64,000 bases of DNA from Azorinus chamasolen (lineage: Eukaryota; Mollusca; Bivalvia; Cardiida; Solecurtidae). The DNA is taken from assembly GCA_963576725.1 (NCBI GenBank), contig OY755243.1:75600106-75664105 (forward strand), read 5' to 3'. The notes beneath the pieces were generated by a model. It saw only the letters and a list, made by a program, of their open reading frames with translations. It did not search any database and had not been told where the DNA came from. Made by a program: the position numbers and the translations under genes. Each line of letters starts with the position of its first letter. Within the stretch, counting starts at the first letter, position 1. This document shows positions 10,590 to 20,930 of this stretch, in pieces.

Positions 10590-10801
10590 TTTATAACCCT
10601 TTCATTGTCAGCATTGTCGTCTGCTGGACACATTTTTGTCTGCTTCGAGTTTTAGAGTAAGCTTTCTTCAAAGTCTTTTCAGCAGGTAAACAGGGTATCA
10701 AATTAGTAGAATCCTGATGAGACGCCGAGTTACTTGGCGTCTCACCAAAACTGTTGGCATGTGATATCACAGACCCGTCTTCATAGCAGTACAGGCGTTA
10801 A
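10590..10801. mobile_element. H4 element upstream of the dynein-AAA5-like gene
   Basis: It starts TTATAACCCTTTCATTGTCA, contains TGATGAGACGCCGAGTTACT, and ends CAGTACAGGCGTTAA. It ends 130 bp before the ATG at 10931, so it lies in the promoter region or 5' UTR. Confidence 0.6.
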
Positions 10802-10930
10802 GTGTATATAATCTCGACCGTTTCACAATCACGTCAATGTTTAAGTGTTAGACAGTGCGCACACGTAGACCATTATAAATTATCTCAGCGTTCAGTTTAG
10901 TTTCTTGTTTTGATAACACTAAGAGTCACC

Positions 10931-11111
10931 ATGCCTCCTAAGAAGCCTACTGTCACAAAACCAGCGGCCAAGGGAACCACAGCAATAAAAACACCCTCAA
11001 AAGGCGCCACAAAAGGAGGAGCAACTGGAGCCACAAAAGGAGGAGCAGCGGGGACAGGGGCCAGCAAAGGAGGAGCAACGGGAGGAAAGACAGAGGAGAA
11101 AAAAGCAGAAG
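10931..11111 (+). CDS. Exon 1, basic low-complexity tail
   Basis: It encodes MPPKKPTVTKPAAKG followed by alternating KGG, ATG and AAGT motifs, and ends in phase 1 at GAAG|GTAAGA. The opposite strand is open only because of the composition. Confidence 0.8.
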
Positions 11112-11144
11112 GTAAGATCTTACCAATCTTATACATGTAACTCT

Positions 11145-11224
<80 letters not shown>

Positions 11225-14200
11225 GCTCGCTCGCTCGCTAGATCGCACTCACTCGCTCTCTCTCACACACATAACACCCACGAAGTACACGCGTCATACG
11301 CACATGCGCATACACTGTTTTTTTTTTTTTTATTAAAGTAGAGGATATTCATTCATTTTTAACTGAACACTTCACTTAACAATGGACCCTCCATGCTTAT
11401 AAACCAATTTTAACCCGTTACACTATATATGCGCATGTTACGCCTTCGTCTTTGCAAACAGAAGAGACCCAGAGAGAGAGGTGACACCACGACTGGACAC
11501 GCCGCACCTATACACCATATGTCAGGCTGATTAGGGTACACACACGCACACCAATTACACCATATATATGCATGTCACGCCTTCGTCTTTGCAAACAGAA
11601 GAGACCCACAGAGAGAGGTGACACCACGACTGGACACGCCGCACCTATACACCATATGTCAGGCTGATTAGGGTACACACACGCACACCAATTACACCAT
11701 ATATATGCATGTCACGCCTTCGCCTTTGCAAACAGAAGAGACCCAGCTCGGTGAGGGAAAGAGAGGAGAGATGGTGGTGCGTGGTCACAGCCCCGGCTCA
11801 AGAAATTCTAGAATACATGTATACGAAATTTCAGCTTTGTCACAAATCGCCCCGAAACTTTATTTTTCGGCTCCAAATGTAACAAAACGCCAATTTTGGG
11901 ACATTTAAATTAACTTATTTTAGACATATTTCATGAAACGGGTTCTTGTGTGTGTGTGATGGGGCGGTGCTGGGCGTACAACACGACTGGACACGCCGCA
12001 CATATTCACCATATGTTACGCTGATTTGGGCCAGCATTAATTTAAACATTAATTTTCTTTCCATCTTCAGCGAAACCCATAAAGAAAATTCTGGTGCCTG
12101 AAGAGATTGGACTGAAGGGGATCGCGGAAGTGATGAACCAAGCCGGAGAAGGTGTGGGAAAGAAATTCAAAGAATCAAACAGGTACCGACTGTTATTTTA
12201 TCGGCCTTTAAAACAAGTAGCAGCTCAATGCATAAGCAGCCATATGCCTAAATTATCTCAATTTTTCTTTACTAAAAATCCGAGTGAGCTAGGTTTAACT
12301 GCACAACGTTACAATAACCAGTGTTGCCATTTTAACTCTTTTGGTGCAAAACTGCTTTAACACTTCTCGTGCTTGTATTGTCGTCTGCTTTAACACTTCT
12401 CGTGCAAGTATTGTCGTCTGCTTTAACAGTTCTCGTGCTAGCATTGTCGTCTTGTTTAACATTTCTCGTGCTAGCATTGCCGTCTGCTTTAACACTTCTC
12501 GTGCCAGCATTGCCGTCTGCTTTAAGACTTCTCATGCTAGCATTGCCGTCTGCTTTAAGACTTCTCGTGCTAGCATTGCCGTCTGGTTTAACACTTCTCG
12601 TGCCAGCATTGCCGTCTGGTTTAACACTTCTCGTGCTAGCATTGCCGTCTGCTTTAACACATCTCGTGTTAGCACTGTCGTCTGCTGGGCCTATTTTCGT
12701 CTGATTCGAGTTTTAGAGTGGGCGTCCATTTAATTATATAGCAATGTAAGGGGTTAGGTGTTGAGGACGCTGCTGCAAATCTTTTTCAAGTCTGTAATCT
12801 GTACTCTATCTTTAACTCTATCAACCCGGAAATATCATAGTGGAAATAACCCATTCCCTCATAACCTATTTTTAGACCCAACCTCTTTGCATAAATTGAG
12901 AAGGCGAATATTTTAGTTCTAGAATTGTGTAGTATTGAAACCATTGTGATAAGTAGGTCATTTTCTCTAGAGGAGCAAATGCTTTATTTATCACAATGGT
13001 TTCAAAAAAGTGACTTTTACAGAGACGTCAAAAGGCGTCAATACGAGGGAGTGGGTTGACTATAAAGTCTGCTCAGTATGAAATGCTTAAAATTGCTAAA
13101 GGATTTGGAATGAGAATCAGTGCTGACCCTGATCAGAGGGTTCCTCTAGGGGCCCTCTAATATGAGTCTACACTGTTTGCAGTTGACAGGGCATGCGAGT
13201 TCCTGGTGGAATGGGTTAACCCGCGACCTTACTACTATTTGAAAATAGACATGATTCAGATGAGACGCCGAGCAGCTCAGCATCTCATCAGGATCCATGC
13301 TTATGAAACCTTTTTAGTTGAGTCTGGGATCGTTCTCAAATTTTTGATTGGTCAGATTTGAACCAAGCCTATAAAGCTTTTTAGTTGAGTCTGGGTTCGT
13401 TCTCAAGATTTTGATTGGTCAGATTTGAGCAAAAGGCTCAAATCTGACCAATCAAAAACTTGAGAACGAACTCAGACTCAACTAAGAAGTTTTATAAGCA
13501 TGGATACTGGATCCAAACTGTTTGACACTTAGTCAGTCGTTTTCTCAAAAGTGTAACTGAATCGGAAATAAACAAACATGGCTCCACATCTAGCTACAGA
13601 TAAAGGTTCCTAACCAAATACTAAAATCGTCATTTCTCCTCCAAACCCTATATTGTGACCTCTATTCTAACTAGACTGTCGCAGGACAGCAAAGCAGCTC
13701 GCCTATTGTAGACATTGTCTACAAAGATGAAGTCCAAAATATTTTTTTATTTTAACTGAACTACATCAATGTTAAACCTACTGGCAAACTCTATTCCAAA
13801 TACCAGCTACCTATGGCAAGTATTTCATGTTGTATTAGTGCATCTTAACACTTACCCCAAAACTTTAACCTTGAGATTTCAGCCCAAAAAGCTAAGTCTA
13901 AAACAGGTAAAATTTGGACTAAAATTCAATTTTATTTTAAATTTTAACTACACTACATCAATGTTCAACACACAAGATACCTTCATTCCAAATATCAGCT
14001 TTCTAGAGCAAATATTTCATGTAGTATTAGTGCATTTCAACACTTACCCCAAAACTTTAACCTTCCTATTTCAGCCCAAAAAGCTAAGTCCAAAACAGGT
14101 GCAATTTTGACTAAAATTCAGTTTTATTTTAAATTTCAACTACGCTACATCAATTATTAAGTGGGGGGTGGGGGGTGGGGGGCGTAGAAAATATTTTGGA

Positions 14201-17200
14201 GGTGTGTGTGTGTGGGGGGGGGGGGGGGGGGGGAGGGGGGGCGTAGCTTTTTATGTTTGATGACATAAATAAATAATGTGTTTGTAATACATGTTGTGAA
14301 AAAGAGCTTAATTGGGCGAGGGAATAAAACACTCCTACTGAATCACTATTTTATTGATTTTTATGGGAGCGTTCTGTTTTACTTTCACCTTGCTTTAAGC
14401 AGCCACCTGCTCTGAATACCAACTTATTAACACAATTCAGTGGTCGTTATAGCTTATTTAGCAGGATGAAAGATGCCTGCATTGCATGTACTGCGTTTTC
14501 ACGCATTTGCAAACAGAGTAGACCCTGATCAGACGGCTCTCTGATCAAGGTCTGCCCTGTTTTCTTATATTATAGATATATGTCTAATAGTTTCTGTAAT
14601 AAAACATAACCAGTGTCTAAGCATATGACGAAGGAAAGGGTTAAGACAGTTTTACTGTTTTTGCAATGTGTGCTTCTGATCTATTTAGCGCGATAATTCA
14701 GTGGTCGTTATAGAGATGTTTTACTGAATATAGATCTAAAATATTACTACAAAAATTGTTTTGTCAATTTTAAGGGGGGGGGGGGGGGGGCGTACGCCGC
14801 CTCCGCCCCTCTAAATCCGCGCCTGTTTAAAGCATGATAAGGGCGAAGAAGAACACTTTTACGTACCAGACACCAACAAGTGTCGAAATTTCACTAGGTA
14901 TACTATAAAGTGCTTGTAAGTAAATGTGTTACTTTTAGTAGGTCTATCAAAATGCAAGGATGCATTATAAATTAATGAAGACCGTCTGCATTGTACGATG
15001 TCCTTCATCTTTTAAGAGCTTTGTGAGGTAACGAGGTGTACCGAATTTTAGACATCTGGTTCCGAAGTTTTGAAACTTTTAGCGCGAGTCTCGAATTCAT
15101 TTTCAGGCATCTGACCAATCAGATATTTGAGAACAAACTCAGACTCAGAAATGTTTTAACACGGAGTCAGGTTTATGATTTACAGTAAAATTTCCCTACA
15201 GCAACACTCAAACTAATTCCAGGTCTGTTTTTAGACAGGTAATAGTTTATTTAGTAGGATGAAAGATACCTGCATTGCACACATGTACATTGTACTGCGT
15301 TTTTGACGCATTTGCGAATAGAGTAGACCCTGATCAGACGGCTCTTATAGGAGCCGTCTGATCAGGGTCTGCTCTGTTTTCTTATATTATAGATATATGT
15401 CTGTAGTTTCTGTAATAAAACATAATCAGTGTCTAAACATATGACGGAGGAAAGGGTTAACCCTTCTCTTGCTGAATTTTAAAATACATTTCTCCTTCTT
15501 TACCCATGTCCTGTAGTATAATTACATAGATCTTCACTGTGTACAAGTATTTCGCTGTGCAATCACTGCTGTGGAGTGCACTGGTTGCACAATCAACTTG
15601 TAAATAGTGCAGACCCTGATGAGACAGCTCCTGCAGGAGCTGTCTCATCTGGGTCTGCACTATTTACAGGTAGGTATATTGACGTGAATAGCAAGCGAAG
15701 GGTTAAGACAGTTTTACTGTTTTTGCAATGTCTGCTTCTGATCTATTTAGCGCGATAATGTTAACGATGCAACATACCCATTGTAGTGACAGAAAGGTCA
15801 GACTGACGGGCCACTTTCTTCTTGGCAGTATAATCAATTGTTTTACGATGCTCTAAACTAATACTGAAAAAAGCTGCATAAGAAAGTATGTATGGGAACA
15901 CGCAATGGAGCAATCTAACCATTTGAATGCCAATTTTTCAAAGCGGAATGGCCCATCATTGTTTAAGGATAGAGCCCATTCAGTATGAAAGGTTATTATG
16001 GAAAGGAATTTAAATGACAAACAATGCAGACCCTGATCAGTTAGCTCCTAGTGTATCAGTTAGCTCCATTCAGTAAGAAAGGTTATTATTATAGCAGAGC
16101 TATACAGATAAAGGTGCGTACCCAAATACTGAAATCGTCATTTCACCACCAAACCCTATACTATGACCACTCTTTAGAATCGTCACTTGAACGAGACGAT
16201 TCTACAGAGTGGTCACAGTATAGGGGTTTTGGTGGAGAAATAAAGGAGCTCTTCTTGGAAATGTTTAAATTTACGCATCTTATCTTAGCTCTGTTTATAT
16301 AGAGAGGGGGGGGGGATTTAAATGGCAAACACTGTAGACTCTGATCTGAGGGTTTCTCTGTGAGCTCTATGATCTGGATCCACAGTGTTTGCCGATGCAT
16401 GTACTCTTGTTTCCTGTATTCAAATGGTTATGGAAAGACAGAAGAAACAGTTTACAGTTGAACTTCGATATATCGAACTCGGATAAGTCGAACTTCGGGA
16501 TAACTCGAGCTAAACGTTCAGTTCTTCCAAAACTTTCAATACAGAATTGCTCCTAAATGTATTAAATACGCATTCCTAGAGACACGTGTGACAGCTTCAT
16601 GCAGGTCTAAAGTAATGTTGAAAGCTCCTACAGGAGCTTTCAGCATTACTTTAGACCTGCATTAAGCTGTAAACATAAGAATTTGTCCAGGTCAGAATCA
16701 GATAACTCGAACTTCTGTTATCTCGAACTATTAATTATATGGTCCCTTGAAGTTCGAGATATCGAAGTTCAACTGTATTCACACCCCATGTCGTTTTCGT
16801 GAAGTGCCACATTAACACTGGTTGTTTTTCTTCTCTATTTTCAGATGGTTGTTCATGATTGACAGAAATGGCAATGTGGGTACTTTTGTAAAGTACAGAG
16901 ATGTTAACATGGTCGTGGCTTCTCTGCAAACTGACCTGCAGCCCGAGCCCATGAGATTAGCTTTGATGGGGTCTTTACGGTAATGAAACTACATGTATTC
17001 TCGTGATATCAGCTGGTCCGTTTGGTACATAAAACACCGCGTGTGCTGCAATACTTTGATTGATTCATTTACTCAATATATGCGTTTTTCATCTTTGTAA
17101 ACCAAGTCAGATGGCTTCTGTAGGGGCCATCTGGTCAGGAATTGCTCAGTTTTCATATCTGATTCTAATGCCGCTGACATGACCAACACTGTCTGTGTTT

Positions 17201-18527
17201 ATATGCTATTATAATATAATGCATATAATTAGTATGCATGCTATCATCCTTTCTTACATGAATATTCATGGTGTAAATGGGTTAATGTTTCAGGTTCGGC
17301 AAGCCTAATGTTATCGACATCTCTGGTACCGACCAAGGTGGAATAATGGAGAAAATAAAAGAAAAATATGATGAGATCTACAAGGGCCTGTATGATGACA
17401 TCATGGACAGAAGCATTCTTGAAGAAGACAAGTAAATATGCTATAGTCATATCCTAATTGTATTGTAGAATCCCCCTAAACCAGACGTTTAATTCAGTAT
17501 ACATATCGGTCTTGGAGACATGTGACAGCTTAATGCAGCATGAGTATTCTGCATGACTTTCACTCTGCATTAAGCAGCCGCCCGACTAAATTCTTCTCCG
17601 CTAGAATTCCTATTTAGAGTGGTTTTACTGTATACGAAAACCAACATGTAGGTTTTGCAAACAGTGCAGAACGAGATGGATCATCGCGTTAAAATTGGGC
17701 ATCTGAAAAGATTCTACACTGTTCGTCACTCGTCAGATCTTGTTTTGCTCTGTCACAAACAATGTTTCGCTGGTATAGATACCACTTCGAATGACTGATC
17801 TGGTTACACGCTGTTGGATAAGCATAAATGTTGGTTTTTGTATAACGGTGATTTTGTGGTTGATTCATATTCTAACAGATGAATAGAAACCTCTTTGAAA
17901 TGGCTACTGTAGTGAATGCAATTGGAAACTTTGAAAGCAGGCGACTTTATTCAGAACGAAATTAATGCAGATATATTTTCATGAAGCTAGCTTCTACAGG
18001 AACCATCTGATCTGGTTCTACTCTGTTTGCAATTGCGTCAACAGGTGTCTCTATAAGATAAAAGATTGAATTTAAAGGACTATATATAATACTTCCTTTG
18101 GTTTGTTAAGAGAGGTCCTAGAGTAGAAGCTACCTCTTCTTTATGTGAGTCTTTCACTGCCAAATTTAAAATTGGAGTTTGGAACTACTTTTACATTTAA
18201 CAGTATACAAATATAAAGAACGGATACATACTAATATATGTTATGCTTTGGAAACCTCTGAAAATGGACTTAAATGCCGGAGCATTTTTTGGGCACCTTT
18301 TCAATTTAGAGGCCATTTTGTATTGGTATAATTGTTTTTTTTAACCTTATCAATTATTTACCATGTCATCTCTTAGGTACGGAAAGTTGTACGTGCCTGC
18401 CACCGACGAGGACATGTATAAGAACCCGTACGAATACAACGTGTCCAGCTTCCAGTTTATGATCTTGACCGACTTGGACCCGGCTTCTACCGCCATGGAG
18501 GACTTCTTTCCTGTTATAATCAACTAA
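10931..18527 (+). CDS. Dynein-AAA5-like small protein, complete five-exon gene (238 aa)
   Basis: Joining 10931-11111, 12071-12182, 16845-16979, 17294-17431 and 18377-18527 gives 717 bases with no stop, and every junction has GT..AG and matching phase. The ATG is preceded by GAGTCACC. Residues 1-60 form a Lys/Gly/Ala/Thr-rich low-complexity tail with KGGATG-type repeats. Residues 60-238 resemble the dynein heavy-chain AAA5 module (Pfam AAA_9). Matching patterns are WLFMIDRNGN (dynein W-LMIDPQGQ), LALMGSLRFGKPNVID (L--I-FG-PVL---), YNVSSFQFMILTDLDP (Y---F-FYLTT-L-NP) and FFPVIIN (VTLINF). That homology is inferred from pattern recall. No Walker A P-loop is seen, so ATP hydrolysis is doubtful. 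The IQANK1-like proteins of animals are one possible family. Function unknown. The last exon is duplicated at 320-488. Confidence 0.8.
11141..11265 (+). repeat. (CT)n microsatellite in intron 1
   Basis: About 80 bases of CT repeats grade into GCTCGCTCG and ACTCGCTCTC variants, starting 30 bases after the exon 1 donor. Confidence 0.9.
11410..11745 (+). repeat. 137-bp tandem repeat in intron 1
   Basis: CTTCGTCTTTGCAAACAGAA begins at 11444 and 11581, with a CTTCGCC variant at 11718, giving an exact period of 137. Each unit holds half of an H1-type hairpin arm, plus CACCACGACTGGACACGCCG and CACCATATGTCAGGCTGATT. Part of the unit reappears at 11980-12020. Confidence 0.8.
12071..12182 (+). CDS. 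Exon 2
   Basis: It encodes KPIKKILVPEEIGLKGIAEV through KKFKESN, with acceptor CATCTTCAG and donor AG|GTACCG. It enters the folded part of the protein. Confidence 0.8.
12354..12690. repeat. 33-bp minisatellite in intron 2
   Basis: About ten units of CACTTCTCGTGCTAGCATTG plus CCGTCTGCTTTAA start at 12361, 12394, 12427, 12460 and 12493, continuing every 33 bases. Because 33 is a multiple of three, long open frames appear on both strands (12341-12733, 12369-12704, 12295-12535); these are artefacts. The GTCGTCTGC phrase is also found in H4 flanks, so the array may have grown from an H4 end. Confidence 0.85.
12847..13060. mobile_element. H2 element
   Basis: The left end is AACCCATTCCCTCATAACC and the right end is GTCAATACGAGGGAGTGGGTT. 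The hairpin ATTGTGATAAGTAGGTCATT has several unpaired bases. Confidence 0.7.
13064..13220. mobile_element. H7 element
   Basis: Its hairpin GACCCTGATCAGAGGGTTCC has a diverged right arm, and it ends TGGTGGAATGGGTTAA. It abuts the H2 copy to its left. Confidence 0.5.
13221..13535. mobile_element. H4 hairpin split by an H8 foldback
   Basis: The H4 arms GAGACGCCGAGCAGCTCAGC and GGATCCAAACTGTTTGACAC are separated by an H8 element (about 13296-13506) whose ends are ATGCTTATGAAAC and TTTTATAAGCAT. GGATCC occurs on both sides of H8, suggesting a target duplication. Inside H8, the unit TTTTAGTTGAGTCTGGG to GATTGGTCAGATTTGA is present twice on the left. Confidence 0.65.
13590..13690. mobile_element. 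H5 element, left half only
   Basis: CTAGCTACAGATAAAGGTTC, then CGTCATTTCTCCTCCAAACC; the copy ends near its palindrome centre. Confidence 0.5.
13743..14150 (+). repeat. Two-copy tandem repeat of about 190 bp in intron 2
   Basis: TTTTATTTTAA...CTACATCAAT starts at about 13743, 13929 and 14122. Each unit includes CACTTACCCCAAAACTTTAA and TTTCAGCCCAAAAAGCTAAG. The 113-codon ORF over it has no domain. Confidence 0.8.
14157..14237. repeat. G-rich simple repeat
   Basis: GGGGTGGGG runs lead into a GT run and then about 20 consecutive G, ending GGGGCGTAG. A second long G run begins near 14774, followed by GCGTACGCCGCCTCCGCCCC. Such tracts may form G-quadruplexes and are error-prone in assemblies. 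Confidence 0.85.
14442..14643. repeat. H1-containing unit, first of a local duplicate pair
   Basis: GATGAAAGATGCCTGCATTG, an H1-type hairpin lacking its tip, TATTATAGATATATGTCTA and a terminal AAAGGGTTAA recur at 15228-15460. The following GACAGTTTTACTGTTTTTGC also recurs (14646 and 15707). The later copy keeps a full, perfectly paired hairpin. Confidence 0.7.
15228..15460. mobile_element. H1-containing unit, second copy
   Basis: The hairpin GACCCTGATCAGACGGCTCT pairs with AGAGCC-type bases down to ATCAGGGTC with no mid-arm mismatch. Its terminal TTAA (15457-15460) is the first TTAA of the H6 copy that follows. Confidence 0.7.
15457..15706. mobile_element. H6 element, copy B (inverted relative to copy A)
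   Basis: It begins TTAACCCTTCTCTTGCTGAA and ends AATAGCAAGCGAAGGGTTAA, with TTAA at both edges. The arms AGTGCAGACCCTGATGAGAC and GTCTCATCTGGGTCTGCACT pair perfectly except for T opposite T at the shared site. Confidence 0.8.
16092..16296. mobile_element. H5 hAT-like foldback element
   Basis: The ends are CAGAGCTATACAGATAAAGG and CATCTTATCTTAGCTCTG. The inner palindrome ACCAAACCCTATACTATGAC pairs with GTCACAGTATAGGGGTTTTGG around ACGAGACG. Confidence 0.7.
16318..16400. repeat. H7-type hairpin
   Basis: GGCAAACACTGTAGACTCTG pairs with CTGGATCCACAGTGTTTGCC. Confidence 0.55.
16455..16775. mobile_element. 321-bp pogo/Tigger-like MITE with TA duplication
   Basis: The inverted ends CAGTTGAACTTCGATATATC and GATATCGAAGTTCAACTG are flanked by TA at 16453-16454 and 16776-16777. 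The centre holds a 76-bp hairpin of H3 type (AAAGTAATGTTGAAAGCTCC). It lies 69 bases upstream of exon 3. Confidence 0.8.
16845..16979 (+). CDS. Exon 3
   Basis: The acceptor is CTATTTTCAG. It encodes WLFMIDRNGNVGTFVKYRD through MRLALMGSLR, the part most like dynein AAA5. The donor is ACG|GTAATG. Confidence 0.85.
17074..17285. mobile_element. Worn H1 element between exons 3 and 4
   Basis: The right side TTACATGAATATTCATGGTG then AAATGGGTTAA is clear and the hairpin is short. It ends 9 bases before the exon 4 acceptor AG, so it supplies sequence next to the polypyrimidine tract. Confidence 0.55.
17294..17431 (+). CDS. Exon 4
   Basis: It encodes FGKPNVIDISGTDQGGIMEK through DRSILEED in frame with both neighbours. 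The donor is ACAA|GTAAAT. Confidence 0.85.
17464..17634. mobile_element. H3 element
   Basis: CCCCCTAAACCAGACGTTTA at the left and TTTAGAGTGGTTTTACTGTA at the right, with a shortened hairpin (GCATGAGTATTCTGCATGAC). Confidence 0.65.
17655..18075. repeat. Worn H7 and H1 fragments in intron 4
   Basis: GCAAACAGTGCAGAACGAGA and GATTCTACACTGTTCGTCAC are H7 arms. CCATCTGATCTGGTTCTACT with TTTGCAATTGCGTCAACAGG is an H1 right half. The remainder up to 18376 is AT-rich intron. Confidence 0.45.
18377..18527 (+). CDS. Exon 5 with stop codon
   Basis: It encodes YGKLYVPATDEDMYKNPYEY to FFPVIIN and TAA. Compared with the paralogous exon at 320-488 it lacks six codons before FFPV. Confidence 0.85.
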
Positions 18528-18548
18528 TTCCCCATGAATGTGTTCGGT

Positions 18549-18722
18549 ATCCATGCTTATGAAACGTTTAGTTGAGTCTGAGTTCGTTCTCAAGTTTTTG
18601 ATTCGTCAGATTTTAGCCTTTGGCTCAAATCTGACCAATCAAAAGCTTGAGAACTCAAATCTAACCAATCAAAAACTGAAGAACAAACTCAGATTCAACT
18701 AAAAAGCGTTATAAGCATGGAC
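18549..18722. mobile_element. H8 foldback element
   Basis: CCATGCTTATGAAACG and CGTTATAAGCATGG are the ends. The arms share GAGTTCGTTCTCAAG and GATTGGTCAGATTTGAG-type sequence. It is specific to copy B, lying just after the stop codon. Confidence 0.65.
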
Positions 18723-18737
18723 CCAGAATTAAATAAT

Positions 18738-18955
18738 ACAGTTAAACCGCTCTACCCCGGACGTTAAACTAAAATTAGTTTCATTGTCGATCTTTCAGAC
18801 AGGCAACATCTTATTGCAGATCATACAGAAAGCTCCTAAACGAGTTTTTTGTATGAATTTCGCTCTGCATTAAGCATCCACCTGGCTAAAAATACCTAAA
18901 TTGTTCTATAAATCAAAATTTGGGAGCAGAGGGATTTTGCTGTACAGTAAACCCT
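18738..18955. mobile_element. H3 element, copy B partner of 513-723
   Basis: CAGTTAAACCGCTCTACCCC at the left; a hairpin with GATCATACAGAAAGCTCCTA; right end GAGCAGAGGGATTTTGCTGTA. Confidence 0.6.
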
Positions 18956-19267
18956 TTCTAAATTGATCAATACAAATGGCTGTTTGATGCGGGGCATTAT
19001 TAACGTTAAAATATCTTCCATGACTTTCTAGATTACTTTTTTCCTGCATTTCTCTCACAGACCCCGATGATATTTGCTCCCAATTTGGTCCCTTGAAATA
19101 TGTTCTACTGCATTGACCCCGTAGCCCTTTTATGCCATGGGTGCAGCTAGCGATATGCACTTATGCACGAGCGTAACATCCATCTGAAAGGTAAAAACAT
19201 TAATATGGCCAACATGGAACAAAATTAGACTTTGATTAGACATTCTGTCTTGTCATATATTTTTTAT

Positions 19268-19432
19268 TTTACCCATTCCCTCATATAGACGCCTTTTGAC
19301 GACTCTGTAAAAGTCATATTTTTAAACTATTGTGATAATATAGAACAGTTGCTCCTATGGGAGCAAATGTTCTATTTATCACAATGGTTTCAAAACTACA
19401 TGTACACAATTCTAAATTTTCCCGGGGAAGCA
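19268..19432. mobile_element. H2 element, copy B partner of 1259-1385
   Basis: The left end ACCCATTCCCTCATATAGAC is better kept than in copy A. The palindrome centre is GCTCCTATGGGAGC. Confidence 0.65.
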
Positions 19433-19653
19433 TGCCCCCACGGACCCCAATAGCCACAGGTACATTACATTTGGATTCAGTTACGTTCTTACATAAGTGC
19501 TGTACTGTCTGTTGTGTCACTATTTATATATAATCTGCTGAATATGTTACTGACTTCCGGTTCGTTCAAGCTTTTGAGAAACTGCTGACTGGGTGTCGTC
19601 AGATCTTATTTTATGGAGACTGTCACCTACCCACTAAAAGATCGTATTTTCCT

Positions 19654-19782
19654 CTGACACTAGATCGAAAAAGACTATACGTGTAGTTCTATTTATAACA
19701 CATATTGCATCTATACACTGGTTTGTTAATGTAATAGGTGTTATAAATAAAAATATAGTGGTTTTCGATCCAGTGCCTTTGG
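19654..19782. mobile_element. H10 foldback element, copy B
   Basis: CTGACACTAGATCGAAAAAG at the left and TTTTCGATCCAGTGCC at the right; the partner of 1591-1722. Confidence 0.6.
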
Positions 19783-20039
19783 CATATTCTCTCTTACAGA
19801 CTTCTTGAAAATTGTCAAGCATGTTACGAACAAAATGGAATGTTTCTCAGAGGCAAAGTTTCCTACAGATTCTCATTACAATGTCTAGTCACATTAATGT
19901 TCCCGAGGTTTCGTGAAACAAGTAATGGTACATTGTACCTCTCTAACCTAAGTTTCGTATTTGCAATATCATTTGAACACAGTTTTGAGCACATGAATTG
20001 TGTTACCATTGTAGTGATAAATTTATGTTTCTATTGCTT

Positions 20040-20248
20040 TAATTCATTCACTGCCAATGTCGTATATGGGATTACCTACGTAAACAGTTTAGATCCAGAT
20101 GAGACGCCGAGTAACTCGGCGTCTCATCAGGATCCAAACTGTTTGTTACCGTGGTAATGTTTTGAAAGGAATGGGGTGTAAAACAAGGGAAAATTAGAGC
20201 GGGCGACAACTTTTGCAGACGACATTATTTGGCAGCGAAGGAGTTAAT
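20040..20248. mobile_element. H4 element, copy B partner of 2018-2233
   Basis: TTAATTCATTCACTGCCAAT to GGCAGCGAAGGAGTTAATT. Its hairpin has A opposite A where copy A is fully paired, so the mismatch state changed after the duplication. A second H4 piece is at 20450-20515. Confidence 0.65.
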
Positions 20249-20677
20249 TTATGTATATGTGGTGATGTGTGTGTGTGTGTGTGTGTGTGGCGGAGTGCAA
20301 GTGATTGCTGAACTAATATATTCAAATGTTATAATTGTATTTTAATTTATTTTTAATTATTATTTACAAACTAATTGTCATTCTAAAAATTTCATAAATG
20401 AATTTCTGTTTGAAAAACGAACGCAATCAGAATTTCAAACATTTTTTATCCTGATGAGACGTCGAATTATTCGGGGTCTCATCTGGATCCTGGATCCAAA
20501 CTGTTTACAAATGTCATCACTAGCGTTGCACTCAGCCTTTAATATGAGGTCAGTTGTATTGTCGCGAGTGTGTTAATTCCGTCCTCATTCATGATACACG
20601 TTAATGTGTAAGCCACAAAGATATCTCTCTAAACAGGACTTTAACATTATAATATCAATATCTAAAGATCTTTAACC

Positions 20678-20920
20678 CTTGACTCCATGAATACTCATGC
20701 AAATAATAATGACATTGGAAATATTAATTGAAATAATTACATGTATATAATGGCACTATGCAACAAAGGGATTTTTATTATGATAGATACTGTAAAATCA
20801 GAACTATATCTTATCGTAAGCAAAAGGACAGACCCTGATCAGGCGGCTCCTACAGGAGTCGCCTGATCTGGTTCTATTTTGCTTGCATAGGCGTAAAACA
20901 TATCTACGGAGTAACGGGTT
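20678..20920. mobile_element. Uninterrupted H1 element (empty site for H6)
   Basis: It reads through AATATTAATTGAAATAATTA at the place where copy A holds H6. The hairpin arms are GACCCTGATCAGGCGGCTCC and its partner, with T opposite T. Confidence 0.75.
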
Positions 20921-20930
20921 CAGACATATG

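Noticed and set aside
10897..11136. Reverse-strand ORF rich in Pro, Ala and Val
   Set aside because: It is the antisense of the Lys/Gly/Ala-rich exon 1.
12341..12733. 130-codon ORF FNTSRASIAVC-type repeat protein
   Set aside because: It is the translation of an intronic 33-bp minisatellite; other frames and the opposite strand are open too.
14150..14332. Proline-rich reverse ORF
   Set aside because: It comes from the poly-G tract and adjacent simple repeat.
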